A stretch of 64,000 nt of DNA from Undaria pinnatifida (GCA_012845835.1 JABAKD010000016.1:20977196-21041195); one strand, 5' to 3'; positions 42,895 through 54,824 are shown, numbered from the stretch's first letter. Numbers and translations are program-made. Notes: generated from the letters alone by a model not told the origin.

Positions 42895-43175
42895 TATTTG
42901 TGAGGAATCCTGACGTCACAGAAGTTCCGGGTTAGGGTAGGTACGGGGGTCTTACAGAACTTACACAAGTTCCGGGTACGGTATGGGAGTGATATAGAAC
43001 TACCAAGAATTCCGGGTATTGTGGCACGGGCGTACAGATCTCACGTAAGTTATGAAAATGATATAGGTATTTGAGGCACTGGCGTGCAGAACTTCCAGAA
43101 GTTCCGGGTATGTCGTACAGAACTTCCAGAAGTTCCGGGTACGGGTATGAATGTCCTACAGAACTTACAGAAGTT
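42895..43175. repeat. minisatellite with a palindromic unit GAACTTCCAGAAGTTC
   Basis: About six imperfect units of 45-60 bp are built on CAGAACTTcCAGAAGTTCCG followed by GGGTA. The centre is a near-perfect inverted repeat in each unit. The surrounding sequence has GGTA/GGGTA words. Confidence 0.7.
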
Positions 43176-43179
43176 CTTT

Positions 43180-44328
43180 GTAGGGTATTACCCGGGGTAA
43201 ACAGCCCGGGTATAGTTTGTGCGTACCCTAAAGAGCACGATCTTGAAACATTGTTGTTGTTGCTTTTGTCACATTAACTTGCAAAACGTTGAGTGAAACA
43301 AGCAGGCAAAACTGGTGTTAGATTTCATATTTCATGAAAGGGTTCGCCCGTGCGCCCTACGTACGCTGTACGGTCTAACCACAATGAGTGTTCCAGCTGT
43401 CGAACCCCCAAAATGGTACGAAGAGTAGGCAAATTTGTATTTTGCTGATATATCTGATAATTTTCGTCTTGGTCAAAACCCAAAGTTTGAGAAACAAAAT
43501 GTCTACCCGTGCGTACCGACCCGTACCGCATTTTCGTAAAAAAAACGAAAAAAAAAAAAACGGATCAGTACCACAGCTGTCATTCGTGTCTGGAACCAAA
43601 ACGAACATGAGTAACCACAGCAGGAACTACGTAAGCACTCTGCAAGGCCGATCGCGGGCAACTGAAGGCACTTAGCGACAAATTAGGTCCCACGCGTTAG
43701 CGTAGCAAGCTTTTCAGCTCTGTATGCCCGGTCGGTTGAACTCGGTTACGTACTGGTACCATCGAACATTTGTACAGGACTGCCGCTGCTACCAACAGCC
43801 TACGAGACACGTGAATACTGGTGTAAAGTGTGCGCAACGATAAAAAAATCGTGCACATCAGGTGTTACATTAGCACCGTATAACACGAAAAAAGGCACAC
43901 CCCGTGGACAACAGTAGTTAAAGGTTAAAAATTATTATTATCGGGTGTGCTGTTGTAGGGATGTGTGGTATCTAACGCATGCCCGGCGAAAGCAACCACG
44001 CACGGTAGCCCCGCAGCCGGGGGGTGTGGTAAGGAGGGGGTGTGGTACTTATTGGGTGTGCTGTCGTTAATAACGGGGTATCGGTAGCGCCAGCACCAGT
44101 AATGGTAAGCGGGCGGATCCCGGAGAAAAACGATGTGATCGTCGCTCGAGGCGCGGAAGCAGCAGCAGGTACCGGGGTGTGTGTGATCTAAAGGGCGTGT
44201 GCTTTCTTCCGTGTTGTTGTTGTTGTCTCACATCAAATCTTCTTGTCAAACATGTAGCGTCCGTGATACCACGAAGGTGCTGGAGCCTTAAGAAGATCCG
44301 AAAAACCAAATGAAACATATATTGTAAA
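43180..44328. other. no gene seen
   Basis: Open frames at 43,388-43,675 and 44,067-44,318 have no family motif. The stretch contains an A-rich tract near 43,540 and GGTGTGGTA repeats near 44,020-44,060. Confidence 0.4.
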
Positions 44329-44597
44329 GACCAAGGCTACGGTAGGGGGGGTACCCCCATTTTCACTGGTGTGTTTGAGCCACTCGCACGAGTAGCTCTG
44401 TACCCTACGGATGAAGATGGTTTAGGAACTTGGTTTGCCGCAGCTTAGATCACCTTTGCATTGCGGATTGATTTCGTCAATGTGAAATATAAAGAAAACG
44501 TAAGATTGCATAGGAACAAAGGGGTTACTCGCGCGAGTGACCCCTAGCCACTGAAATAAAAGGCCCAAAAGGGGACCCCCCTACCGTAGCCTGGGTC
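44329..44597 (-). mobile_element. MITE-1 copy, best preserved (269 bp)
   Basis: It runs from GACCAAGGCTACGGTAGGGG to CCCCTACCGTAGCCTGGGTC. Subterminal sites CACTCGCACGAGTAGC and TTACTCGCGCGAGTGACC lie at similar distances from the two ends. It is flanked by TAAA on both sides, a possible 4-bp target duplication. Use it as the reference copy of the family. Confidence 0.9.
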
Positions 44598-44599
44598 TA

Positions 44600-45320
44600 A
44601 AAATGAAATGCACTCACATTTCGGGAGCTTGTGTGTGGAGCCCGGGAAATAAACGGAAAAACCAAAATGAAAAATACAACCGAAAAGTATGCACAAAAAC
44701 GAAAAACGAAACTAGGAGCGGGTTTGCTGACCACTTGAAAAATATAGACTAAATCCATCTAGGTCGCTTGTGTCAGAGATCGGAGAGTTCGGAGAGTTGG
44801 GGCACGGAGTTCCGTCCTCACGATGATGGGGATCAGGTACCACACCGCTCCACCTCCGGCGTGTTATGTCTTTCGCCGGAGTCAGCCTGTCGTCAAGTAT
44901 GCCAGGGAGACAGCAGTACCTCACCGCTTCAAATACAGCGATAAAAAAAAATAAACGATATGGAGATTTTCTCCAGACTAAGCTACTAAGCAGTAATTTG
45001 ACGTCCGTAATTACTCTAGTCCCCCAGCCTCACTGCTCAGAAACGTGGACGCAGCTTTAAATGGGGTATCTCGCGCTGTCGTTTGCCACGGAAACTGAAG
45101 GATGTGCCAGCTTATAGCGCTTTAATGTGAATGCAATTGGGGTAAGTTGTGGTGTATGCAAGAAGTGGAAATGTGGTGAGCTTGAGCTTTTTTTTTCTCC
45201 CAATCAGTCGGAGGATACCGTAAAAGGTAACATGCCTCTCACAAGGATTTTCTATACTGAAACCAAGTGATTTGTTCCCGAAAATTCAGTTTTAGAAGAA
45301 TTGCGTCGCCTTTAGACTGA
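44600..45320. other. no gene seen
   Basis: No conserved protein or repeat was recognised. A short minus frame at 44,712-44,924 is unremarkable. Confidence 0.4.
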
Positions 45321-45324
45321 TACA

Positions 45325-45470
45325 AAGTTAAAGCATGCGGTTTAGTCTAAAGTTAGTTTAGTATGCGGTTAAAGCATGCGGTTTAGTAAATTTGTAAGTT
45401 TAATGTTTAAAGCATGCTAATGTTTTAACCGCGGTTTAGTAAATTTTTACCCGCATGCTTTTAACTTACG
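45325..45470. repeat. AAAGCATGCGGTTTAG repeat cluster
   Basis: AAAGCATG(C)GGTTTAGT recurs three times within 100 bp, followed by inverted forms (ACCCGCATGCTTTTAAC). AT-rich and hairpin-forming. Confidence 0.6.
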
Positions 45471-45714
45471 TTCAGTATTTTAGTATTTTCTATTTTCGGC
45501 ACTAAAAGGAAAATATTACAAAATTTCCCGTTATAGGTAGGCGCAGTTTTTTTCCCAAGGGGGTTACTTCGCCTTTTGACTCGTCTCAAACAACTGGGTT
45601 CTAAAGAGACCCTGCACACCCTTGACCCTTGACTTGACAGCGTGCGTTTTCTCTTGGCTGGCACCATCAGCCATGTCGGCCTCCTGACACATTTCTGAAC
45701 ATTTCTGAACAATG

Positions 45715-46930
45715 TGTGTGTGTGTTCTTCACATTAAACCGTTCTTCTACTCGTCGACATCCAGCAAACCCAGTGTCCGTACTGATTCTTCACTCTAGAA
45801 AGATCAGCTCTGTGGTCACAAGCCACGACACAGAGATAATGCATCGTAATGCATTCGACAACGCAATGTCATGCCCTAGTACTGGGTACGACAGGCACAA
45901 CATACATACGTCAGCAACAGAAATACATTGGAAGAGAGAAATACGAAATAAACAAAAACAAAAACAAAAACAAAAAACAAAAAACAAAATAAGAAAACAA
46001 ATAAAAACAAAGATAAAAATGAAAAAAAAATGAAACAAACAAAATGAAGGGGAAATCGAAGAAACAACCCAACGGCAAAGGAGAGCCAAAGCTCGGAAAA
46101 GAAACATAATAAAATGAAATAAAATAAAGTAAAGTAAAACCAAAATAAGATAATCCGAACACGAGCCAAAAAACCTGGACACGCAAGGAGGGAACAAAGG
46201 GGAAAAAAATACCCCAGAGAAAGACGAAAAGTGCTATGTACCTACTAGTCGGCCTGGTACCTTGCTACCCTGTCTGCCATCTCCTTCCTGCCTTCGTCCA
46301 CCGCGGTCTCCCTTCTATTCCTCCTGTTGCCCCCCCTGCCCCCATTCCCTTGGACGGCTTTCCTTCTACTCCTCCTGTTTCCCCCCCTTCCCCCTTTGTG
46401 TTCTTCTCATTAAACCAAAATACCTTGTAAAAGAGAGAAACAACGAAAGAAACCAAGACAAAATAAATAAATAAATAAATAAAAAGGGGAGCCAAAGCAC
46501 GGGAGATAGAAACATACCCCGAGCATGAGCCAAAATGGACATGCAAGGGGGAAAGAAAGGGAAAGGGAAAAAATACCCCGGAAAAAAGAAACAAGTAGAA
46601 GAAGGAAGACTGGGAGGGCCAAATAAAACAGGCTCGTCACCTACCCACCATGCAAGACTCCCTTCATAAGGATAAGAAGGGGGAAGAAAAAAAATAAAAT
46701 AAAATAAAATAAATAAATTCACGGAAAAATCAAAGTACCAAGACATCACATTCCGAGCAGCCGCAGCAGTTGGCGGTACGAGTGGCATAGCTAGAAAGGT
46801 TCCACCTACTAGTCGGCCTGGTACCTTGCTACCCTGTCTGCGGTCTCCTTCCTACTTTCATCTACCGCGGTTTCCCTTCTACTCCTCCTGTCCCCCCCCC
46901 TGCCCCCATACCCTTGGACAATAATAGAGA
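45715..46930 (+). repeat. F5 element, two nested direct copies
   Basis: Heads (TGTGTTCTTC.CATTAAACC) are at 45,715 and 46,397. GGAGAGCCAAAGCTCGG at 46,080 and GGGGAGCCAAAGCACGG at 46,487 are followed by CATGAGCCAAAA-type and ATACCCC(A/G)GA words. CTACTAGTCGGCCTGGTACC ends the copies at 46,240 and 46,806, each followed by a C/T-rich tract. A-rich (AAAAC)n and (AAAT)n runs fill the middle. The order head, A-rich body, CTACTAGTCGG tail suggests the full F5 unit is about 0.6-0.7 kb. Confidence 0.65.
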
Positions 46931-47460
46931 GTCAAACTCGAGCCGGGAATGCCATGTTTTTGATGCTGCATTTTCATCATCACTGACGTATTACTGTTCA
47001 GCATAATTCGTGGGAAATTTGAAGTTTTGCCCTCGGCAACCTCATGCACAAGCGGCGGCTACAGGTATGCAGGCCTTCTCCACCCTGTTACGAGCACCAT
47101 ATTTTTTTCGTGTGGAGGATCGGCATCCCCACTGCTCGTCGACTTTCTTTCATCTACACCAGGTAAACAAAAGCACACAGACCACCGCAATTCGCATAAA
47201 TTTCTAGCCCCGTGGTGCAATTCGATCTCTGCCTACGAAGGGTAGTGGCAGCTCGCGTTTTCCTGCGTCTGTTGCTACACGTATCTCACGATCTCCTCTA
47301 GTATTGATGGTAGAGTCATCCGACACCTTTGGCCCATAGTCTATATCATATATCACCAGAGAAGCGTAAAACTGAGCTCGGCATTTATTTGACATGAGGT
47401 ACAAATATGTAGTTGTATCATAGTATAAATAACCCTCGATAACCCAAATGATGACGGCAT

Positions 47461-47997
47461 CTATCGCTTGTCGCGCGTCTCGGCCACCAAAGTCAGTGAC
47501 CTACCCCTAGCCCGAGCGCCAACCTTGGGCCGAAATACTGCTGCTGTTAAATAATCTGAAAGCAACAACTTGGCCTGCTTCTGATATCGTCTGTGCGTCT
47601 TTGTCTTGTCGCGCGACACACTCGATCTGCTCCTACACAGGTAGTAGTCTACGACGTCTTCTCCTGTAGTACCCATCCATGCTCTCACCTCCTGGGCGTA
47701 ACAGACTTCCGAATTCTCGTCGCTTCCTCCCCTTCTTTTGTGCGGGGAAAATCCACTACCGATCCAGGCCCCTTTCCGTGTTATAGATCCAACCCAGGCC
47801 GTTATTGTGCGATACGGCAGGGTAGCACCGCGCTCGGTCGCACGTGGGCGGTGTGGTGCAAAGGCGCTCCCGAGGTCACAGAACAAAGAGCAACTTGCTG
47901 ATGGGCGTCTGCAGCTCCTTTCCCAACAATATCGTATATGTATTGAGACGACAAAGACCACAATTATACGTGGTACAGACGGGTAATGGTATCGCAA
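47461..47997 (-). CDS. hypothetical open frame, 178 codons
   Basis: This is one of the longest repeat-free frames outside named elements. The product is basic and polar, with GSGFSPHKRRGGSDENSEV and EDVVDYYLCRSRSSVSRDKT in its middle and a basic end (ARARGRSLTLVAETRDKR). There is no signal peptide beyond a weak hydrophobic start, and no domain I recognise. It could be an exon or a transposon remnant; a chance frame is equally likely. Confidence 0.2.
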   Translation of the reverse strand: MRYHYPSVPRIIVVFVVSIHIRYCWERSCRRPSASCSLFCDLGSAFAPHRPRATERGATLPYRTITAWVGSITRKGAWIGSGFSPHKRRGGSDENSEVCYAQEVRAWMGTTGEDVVDYYLCRSRSSVSRDKTKTHRRYQKQAKLLLSDYLTAAVFRPKVGARARGRSLTLVAETRDKR

Positions 47998-48379
47998 TGG
48001 CGTCAGAAGAAGTACTACTGCTGTAGTGCCTATATTTGTTTATTACCATCCCAAAGAAACGAGAAACCGCAGTGTGTTGCTTCTTCTTTCTTCTTGGGAG
48101 GCCATACTTCAATTCGAGAGAGGGTGTGTCGTCGACTAGCTTCAGGTGGGTTGCGAGTTTCATGTGTTTCAACAAAACTTTAGGTCAAATATCTTTTTAT
48201 AATGACTAGTGTGGGTGTTATGTTGTGAATAAAATGAAAAACGTCGGCTAATGAGTACGACCGATTGAACGGTTGAAACAATAAATATTATAATAGATGA
48301 ATAGGATGGCTCTTTCTTATCAGAGGCTCAGACGTGTACACGCCCGTCGTTCCATTCTACGTATTATCACGTATTATAC

Positions 48380-48620
48380 TTACTACTTGTGTGTGCTGGT
48401 CTTTACACGTTTAAGTGATCTTTCCACCCATCTACATCGAATACAACCGGTGTCCACTTGGATCTGTGCTACGAATGTGGAGCTAGCTGTCTGTGTGTTG
48501 GCTCCACATTAAACCGTTCTTTCTACCCAAGGAGAGCAGTACACCCACCAGTCAGAGTGCGTGCTGATTCTTCATCGTAGAGAGATACCTGGTACAAACT
48601 TTGTGGTCACAGACTGTGAA
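48380..48620 (+). repeat. F5 repeat copies
   Basis: A partial head at about 48,385-48,460 (GTGTGTGCTGGTCTTTACAC, ACAACCGGTGTCCAC) is followed by a longer copy at 48,487-48,620. The longer copy has TGGCTCCACATTAAACCGTT, AGAGATACCTGGTACAAAC and TTGTGGTCACAGACTGTGAA. Confidence 0.6.
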
Positions 48621-49510
48621 ACAAAGTAACCCAAACAGTCGCGCAATATTCATCAAGGTAACGCAAGTGAAACGCTACCGTACCGGGTACGAGAACAGCA
48701 CAAAACAAGCAAGACCTTACAAAAAGAAAACAGAGAAAATATTAATCTAGTCTATACAAAAAGAAAAACAATACAAAGAAAACGAAGCAAAAACAAACGA
48801 CAGGGTACCAGGTACGGACGGTACTTACTTGTAGCTACTACTCGTAGGTGTTCTAAAGAAAAAGGTGATGCAAGAAGATCGGAAAGGAGAGGCTGCAAGG
48901 AGAACAACATACGTGCTGAAGAGGAACAACAGATACCTGTTGCACGGATAAACAACAAGCGGAAGAGAACTGCTTTTGCACGAACAAAAAACAACACCTA
49001 CCTACTGACACGAAGGAGAAACGTAACTAACTGCTGTAGACTAGACTATAAAACGGACAGCATGTAAGATTGAACGTAAGAAATGTGGAGTTTGTGGAGC
49101 GGGAACGAATCTAAAACATGTTTAGAAGGCGTGTGTATGAGGGGATATTATAGTACAACATATATCCAGTTGGTTGAGACGACCTCGACCATTCAGAAGA
49201 GAAGGAAGGATACGGAAGGTAGCACAAAAACAAAGCAGATAAAGCAGGGTGTACAGGGAACTGGACGGTGTTTGATTAGCACGTACGGAACCGTTGCTGT
49301 TGTGGTGTGTTGTTGTGGTGTGTGTGGGAGATTGGAGACGGAAGCTTGGAAGATTATTGGGGGTTAAGTTGAAGTGACAGCCTGTGCTCTGGCAAGGATT
49401 GGAGGGTTGAATATTAAGAGCGTTGAAGATTTTGTGCCTTGGCTATTAATAGGAGCAAAACCATGTTTTGTTGGTTATGTAGCACTGCCCACTGGCGCAC
49501 GTAGTAACAG
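48621..49510. other. no gene seen
   Basis: A-rich and G-rich sequence with short open frames (48,752-48,997 minus, 49,083-49,367 plus) lacking motifs. TAGACTAGACTATA occurs near 49,038. Confidence 0.35.
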
Positions 49511-49512
49511 AT

Positions 49513-49850
49513 TTTTAGAGTAGGGTAGTGTGATTGGATGCAGAATAAAGGACAACATTCAATCGATAATAATACCAAATTCATGAAGCATCGCAAAAAG
49601 AAACAAAACACGAAGAGGAAGAAGATACCGGCATAGACTAGTCTAATAATGCTATTAGTCTAGACTAGACTAGTCTAGTCTTTTAGAGTAGGGTAGTGTG
49701 ATTGGATGTAGAATAAAGGACAACATTCAATCGATAATAATACCAAATTCATGAAGCATCGCAAAAAGAAACAAAACACGACGAAGAGGGAGAAGATACC
49801 GGCAAGGACTAGTCTAATGCTATTAGTCTAGACTAGACTAGTCTAGTCTA
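49513..49850. repeat. 168-bp tandem duplication ending in a CTAGACTAGTCTAG palindrome
   Basis: TTTTAGAGTAGGGTAGTGTG starts at 49,513 and again at 49,681. Each copy ends with TATTAGTCTAGACTAGACTA followed by GTCTAGTC, a self-complementary tract. The two copies are nearly identical, so the duplication is recent. Confidence 0.85.
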
Positions 49851-50788
49851 TACTTGTAAGGCCGGTGGAAATAAGAGGGCAAACTTCGAGCAAACAAACA
49901 GAAAGGAAGAGAAAAAGGAAGGACGACAGCAAGTCGTGACCGTCGCTTTCGCACTCCCCCCATTGAACTGAACGAAAACAAAGCAGAAACTGCCGCTCGC
50001 TGTAGAGGGTTCAGGACTATAGTCTAGTAGCGCACGCTCCACGTATTATTTTAGTTGAACTGGTACCTTGCCACACGCGGTCTACCATTTCATTTCTGTA
50101 TTAATCTACAGCTAGCTGTAGTCTATCAGTATGGCTGCTCCCCCCCCCGAATCCCCCTGGTTTCCCTTGGTTGCTGCTCTTGGCGTCCTCTGCTATGAGG
50201 CGTTGCCACATTTTCTCCACATCACCCCTGTGCCACCTCGTCATGAATCGGTCCGCCGCGTCGAACGATTCATCGATGCCAGTTCCCACTCTTCTTGGCC
50301 GCCCTGGGCCATAGCACAGTCTCTTCTCTGGACAGTAAAGGGGGTTTATCCATGGACCTCTCGGTTGCTTCGAATACCCTGATGTCGTCTCCCCTACACT
50401 GGGCCCAGTTACTTTCTGGTCATCCTCGTCCCGGGTCGACCCCGCCAGGCATCGTCCTGAGCATCACGCGATGGGCCAGTCGCTCACTTCCCGTCCGTGG
50501 TACGGACCCCGCAAATAGGGGGCGTCGTTTGCGGATAGTCGTCTCAACGCTCTCGCATTGTGCCTTCTTGAGAGCTTTGGCATACGATATGCTGTGGTCG
50601 GTGCCTTGTCGGCGCCGAGGGCCCATGATCCATAGGAGGGGGTTGTGCTATGCCGTTCGGAGTTTAGCGAAGTGTCCCAGGCCGAGAGCCCATATCGCAC
50701 CCCCGTACAGCAGGGTATCCATCACCTCAGTCTTTAGCAGGCGCACCTTCGAGATGAACTGGGCATCCTCCATATCGTACTGCTCGCG

Positions 50789-51130
50789 CTAGAAACGATC
50801 GTAGCATGCCCACGCGAGTCGGATCCGTCGTTTGATCTCCGACATGATGTCGGTGTTTGCGTCGATAAGACAGATCGCGCAGGTGCAGAAACTGCATCGT
50901 GTGCATAATCTATACCTCTGGCCCGCTGCTTCGGCAACGAGCAGTGAGGTCGGGAGCACCTGGTTGAGTGTGCGCAGCAGCATTGTGTCCGCTTTCGTTT
51001 CGGACACGGTGAGTCCTGCTGCTTCAAAAACGGCCCCAATGACGGTCATCATTTTCGCAAGACCTTCCGCCTTCCTAGACATGATACCTGCATCGTCGGC
51101 GTACAGCATGCCCCAAACTGACCTCTGCAC
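50789..51130 (-). pseudogene. LINE reverse transcriptase fragment, YADD and thumb
   Basis: Begins with MLYADDAGIMSRKAEGLAKM, the catalytic YADD box, continues with FEAAGLTVSETKADTMLL, and ends KRRIRLAWACYDRF. It directly follows the previous fragment in gene order. Confidence 0.8.
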
Positions 51131-51215
51131 ACATGGTAGACTAGTGGATCAACTTCCACTCTGTTCACCCCAAGGTCCTCCTCGAGGTGAACCAGGTCCT
51201 TCAAATATTGGGTCC

Positions 51216-51554
51216 TCACTGAAGCGTACCAGGACGGCATGTATCGCAGCGTCGATAAATACATTGACAAGTACGAGGCAACAATACACATCCTTGCCGC
51301 AGTTCCTGTGTGGCGTCAAACCATCCAGATTGCTCACCGTCATCCGCACGCATGCGAGCTCGCATGCCTTCGTGAAACTGGTGGACATTGGTCGGCATCA
51401 ACTCTGGTAAGCCAAGGCGTGCGAGCACCACCCGGAGCAGCTCTCGGTCGACGGGGTCATGTGCTATCTGGAGATCGATGGAGCACATGTACAGAGGGAT
51501 TCTCCTAGCTCGTCCGAGTTCTTGCAGTTGGCGCGCGACGAACAGCATGTCCAC
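51216..51554 (-). pseudogene. LINE reverse transcriptase fragment, fingers and palm
   Basis: Encodes MDMLFVARQLQELGRAR, IPLYMCSIDLQIAHDPVDRE (the first catalytic Asp is in this motif) and the RQGC block near its end. The usual FIDLQKAYDSVDRE shows substitutions at the K and Y/S positions. Confidence 0.8.
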
Positions 51555-52975
51555 TGTTGATCGCGCAGGACAAACGCTGCCCTACTGTTTTTCGGGGAAT
51601 ATCCCTTGGGTCTCATAGTAGTTGATGAGGCGGGACGCGACCATTTCTTATAATACTTTGCATTAATGGGCAACGAGCGAAATCCCTCGGTAATTGTTGC
51701 AATCACATCAATCTTTCTGGTTGTGAAAGACCTTAATGGCAGCATTTTTCCACTGCTGGGGGGATGTCTCCCGTCCTCCTTACATTGACAAGTAGGTTGT
51801 GGAAAAAGCGGACAAATTCGGGGTGGTCCATTTGCAGCACCTCGGACGGTAGAGAGTCTGGTCCCACTGCTTTCCAGTTTGGCATACCCCGTATTTCGGC
51901 AGTCATTTCATCGATATAGTCAGTTCATCTCCAAGCGATGGCGCTAAAGGCTGTTGTGGGAACAGGTGGCTGATTGCGCCTAGTTTGGTATTAAGGAGGG
52001 TACCGAAATCCCCCGCCTATCATTCAAGAATGAGCACCTTGTCCTTTAGCAGCGTATCATCCTCGTCTACGATGAACTGTATTCGCTTCTCACCTTTCTA
52101 CCGCCCAACCCAACCGTGCTCTTCAGGTGCTTGTAGAAACCCTGTTGGTCGTTGTCAGCGAGAAGTCTTTCCATTTCAGGAACGTACTCTTCTAAATAGG
52201 CCTGTATTCCTGCGTCGATCACCCCTCGCAGGTTCGCGCATGCCGTCCTCAGCGTCTTTCACGCAGGTTTGTACCTCTTAATGCGTATGGATCGTCGTGC
52301 ATCCTCCGTCGCATCCCATGCTACTTTGAAGGCGGCTGAGGTTTCTGCGGACTCGTACCAACGGCGTTTGTGTGAGAACGACTCTGGCAAGGGATTCGGC
52401 CTTCTCGGAGATACTATTGGGCTGGGAGAGAAGGGAAGGAAACTTGGAGAGGATCTGCTCAACTACTCGCTGCCTGCAATCTCCGTCGGGTCTAAACTTC
52501 TGCCGATCGAAAACCCGTATTTGGTTTTTCGTTCGCACGTGCGTCGTGTCTGTTGGGCGCGAAACGGCCGCTGATAAGAACCATCGCGCATACAATGTTT
52601 TCATCTGAGTCCGCCTTGGCTGGGGGTGGAGGCTGGGGGTGCACCTTTACATCATACACGGGAGATCGGTGTGCTTGTCGGGTTACGATGTAGTCAATGT
52701 GTGTTTGGTCGTTGCGGGTGCTAATGCCATTGAACGTACGAGATACTCCACGATTCCGTGTGTTACAAAGCGTGTTCGTGAGAGCAAGCTTTGTGTCTTA
52801 GCAAATATCAGCAGGTGTCGCCGTTGTTGTTGAGCTCATCACGTCCGTGCGCTCCAAACACCTTGCCGTCATCACGTACTTCCATCTTTTTTCTAGTCCA
52901 CGCCTTTGCGTCTGTCACTACGAACAGACATTCCTCAGTTGGAATATGCTCAACCGTGTGCCCCAATTTCCTCCA

Positions 52976-53311
52976 TTACTCATATTTCAGCTGTGTGTTG
53001 GGGTTGGCTTCCGTTGAGGCATAGGCAACAACTAGGCTGATCGCAACGCTTTCACCAGCCAACTCGGGGTGCATGGATATATGTCGTCCGTCAATCAACT
53101 GGTGGATATACAGGGACTTACGGCAAACCGTTTCCCTAACAGCCAAACCAACTCCATACAGGCCTTTTTCCTGATTTCCGTTCCTCTTGGCCAGAGCAGA
53201 AAACTCGGTATCCTGCCACAGAAAACTCTGTTTTCCCATCTCTTCTTGTTTCCTGCAGGACGACGAAGTCACAGCCAAGTTGTAGGGCCTGTACGCACTC
53301 GGCGTGACCAT
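52976..53311 (-). pseudogene. LINE endonuclease domain fragment
   Basis: An open stretch encodes the second half of an exonuclease-endonuclease-phosphatase fold (YGVGLAVRETVCRKSLYIH, then VVAYASTEANPNTQLK). The N-terminal half, with the catalytic-Glu motif LQETR, is in a different frame. Family-known role: target nicking for target-primed reverse transcription. Confidence 0.75.
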
Positions 53312-53720
53312 ACCCTTATCCCCCCTTCACAGCTAGGATGCGTACATTGCAGGTTGCTACCGCCGCAAGTGCCTTCCTTCTCTGTCTCGCTCCGGCCTCG
53401 CGTGCTGCAAACCTTGCCAGCCAAGTTTGTTCCGAACCCTCCGTTTCTTTTTTTCTCTCCCTTCATATTTTTTCTTTCACGCTGTAGGCTTTCTGATTCC
53501 TAGCCCGGCGCATGCCTTCATATACAATGACTGGGTTTAGCCGTCCCAGCCCATCCCAACCCCGACACTCTCGTCCTCGCTGTCGAGGTGTTGGCCTTCA
53601 TTTTCCCAGGCAATGCCTAAGCTCTCCTCTCCCCAGGCTGCACCCATTAGGCTCTCCACTGCGGCGGTGTTCCTCCTCTGCTATTGGGATGCCTCGGCAT
53701 TTGGGTTGAAAAAACAAATT

Positions 53721-54184
53721 CACCATCAGCCCACGCAGACAATAGTACACCTACCAAGCTGCGCAGGGTTCTTCTCTAGCTAGGCTGGGGCTCGTATGAC
53801 CACTGGTGGACCGTGGTAGGTTCCGAAGGGCCTCTGCCCACATCCCGAGATCGGGGCCGGCCAAGGCGAGCGATATATACGATGATATACAGAGAGACGA
53901 GTTTTTCTTCGGTGTGGGTCACAATCTACGAGATTAGAGAGACACATCAGAAACAGCAAGATCAAGGTGGTTTCACCGTGCACTGCCCATCGCAATGAAT
54001 ACGAGGAAATATCCAATACCATAGCACAATAATTCCACCTACCTATCGTATGTATACGAGTAAGGCAAAGCCATCAGCCAAAAATGCACCATATGTTTAT
54101 GGCATTGATTTTTTTATTTTAGTTCATTAGTTGTTTATTTCCAGATAAACTCGTATTATTAATACGGCATTTACCCTCAGTTAC
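53721..54184. other. no gene seen
   Basis: An AT-rich stretch between the LINE 5' side and the SINE tail. No motif was recognised. Confidence 0.4.
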
Positions 54185-54262
54185 CTCTTCTGGACAAACC
54201 GTGGATACAGGTGACACCCCTTCTCTCCCCTGCTACGTGCCTTCATTTTCACCACAATAAAT
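54185..54262 (-). mobile_element. SINE tail fragment beside element B
   Basis: In minus sense ATGAAGGCACGTAGC, GTGTCACCTGTATCCACGG and TTTGTCCAGAAGAGG match the SINE tails at 12.88 and 40.75 kb. It ends exactly where element B sequence begins. Confidence 0.6.
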
Positions 54263-54824
54263 CGGACGCGTTGGCTGACTCAAAGCCGTGAAGGTTTAGA
54301 GATAGCTTCTGGCGTCGGCCCTGACCTTGCGCTGTCAGAACACGGCCCCTGTTTCGTCGAGGGTACTGTAAAGTTGGACGACGTCTCGTTCACCATCAAA
54401 ATCGTGCATATCAGTCAAGCAACGGTCGACTCGGAGAGGCGCTGAACTCCTCTAGATTTGGAGACTGGCCGCGTTGTTTGGGCTGCCAAACGCCTCCGAG
54501 GGTGTACTTTGGGAGCAAAGTTCCACCTATCCTCCAGCCACATGGCACAGGAGAGCATTGGCAAAGTGGGGACCCTCAACGCACGAGTCCAGCGATAGCT
54601 TGAGTTCGTCACCGCGTTCGATTGCGCACTCAAGTATCGCAAAGGCAGCGCCAACGGTAACGCCGATTCTTCTGGCCCGCTTGTTAGAGCTCGCTACGGA
54701 GTACGACCGCAGTGAGTTGACAAGCTTCAATGCCGTGGGTTTGACAAGCGCCAATCCTGTCGGAGATTCCGGTATCTACCTACTACGGACCTGCGGCCTG
54801 CGCGCTATGTCCTCGCCGATCCCT

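Larger units (their letters stand above)
50070..53720 (-). mobile_element. APE-type LINE (non-LTR retrotransposon), nearly full length, dead
   Basis: Minus-strand ORF fragments appear in the expected order. The apurinic endonuclease part includes VLQETRRDGK near 53,258-53,230 and GLYGVGLAVRETVCRKS near 53,140-53,090. A linker follows (RRWYESAETSAAFKVAWDA near 52,380-52,320), then reverse transcriptase with STVDMLFVARQLQEL, DLQIAHDPVDRELL, a RQGCVL block and the catalytic YADDAG near 51,100. The C-terminal tail includes KRRIRLAWACYDRF, DHSISYAKALKKAQCE, and RFMTRWHRGD near 50,250. Several stops and frame changes show it is inactive. RT style suggests an RTE-like clade, tentatively. 53,500-53,720 looks like its 5' UTR. 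Confidence 0.85.

Noticed and set aside
42895-43175. A CRISPR array
   Set aside because: Units are too variable, spacers are not distinct, and the context is eukaryotic; it is a palindromic minisatellite.
45790-46197. Phe-rich, membrane-like minus-strand frames
   Set aside because: They translate A-rich (AAAAC)n and (AAAT)n tracts of the F5 repeat on the opposite strand.
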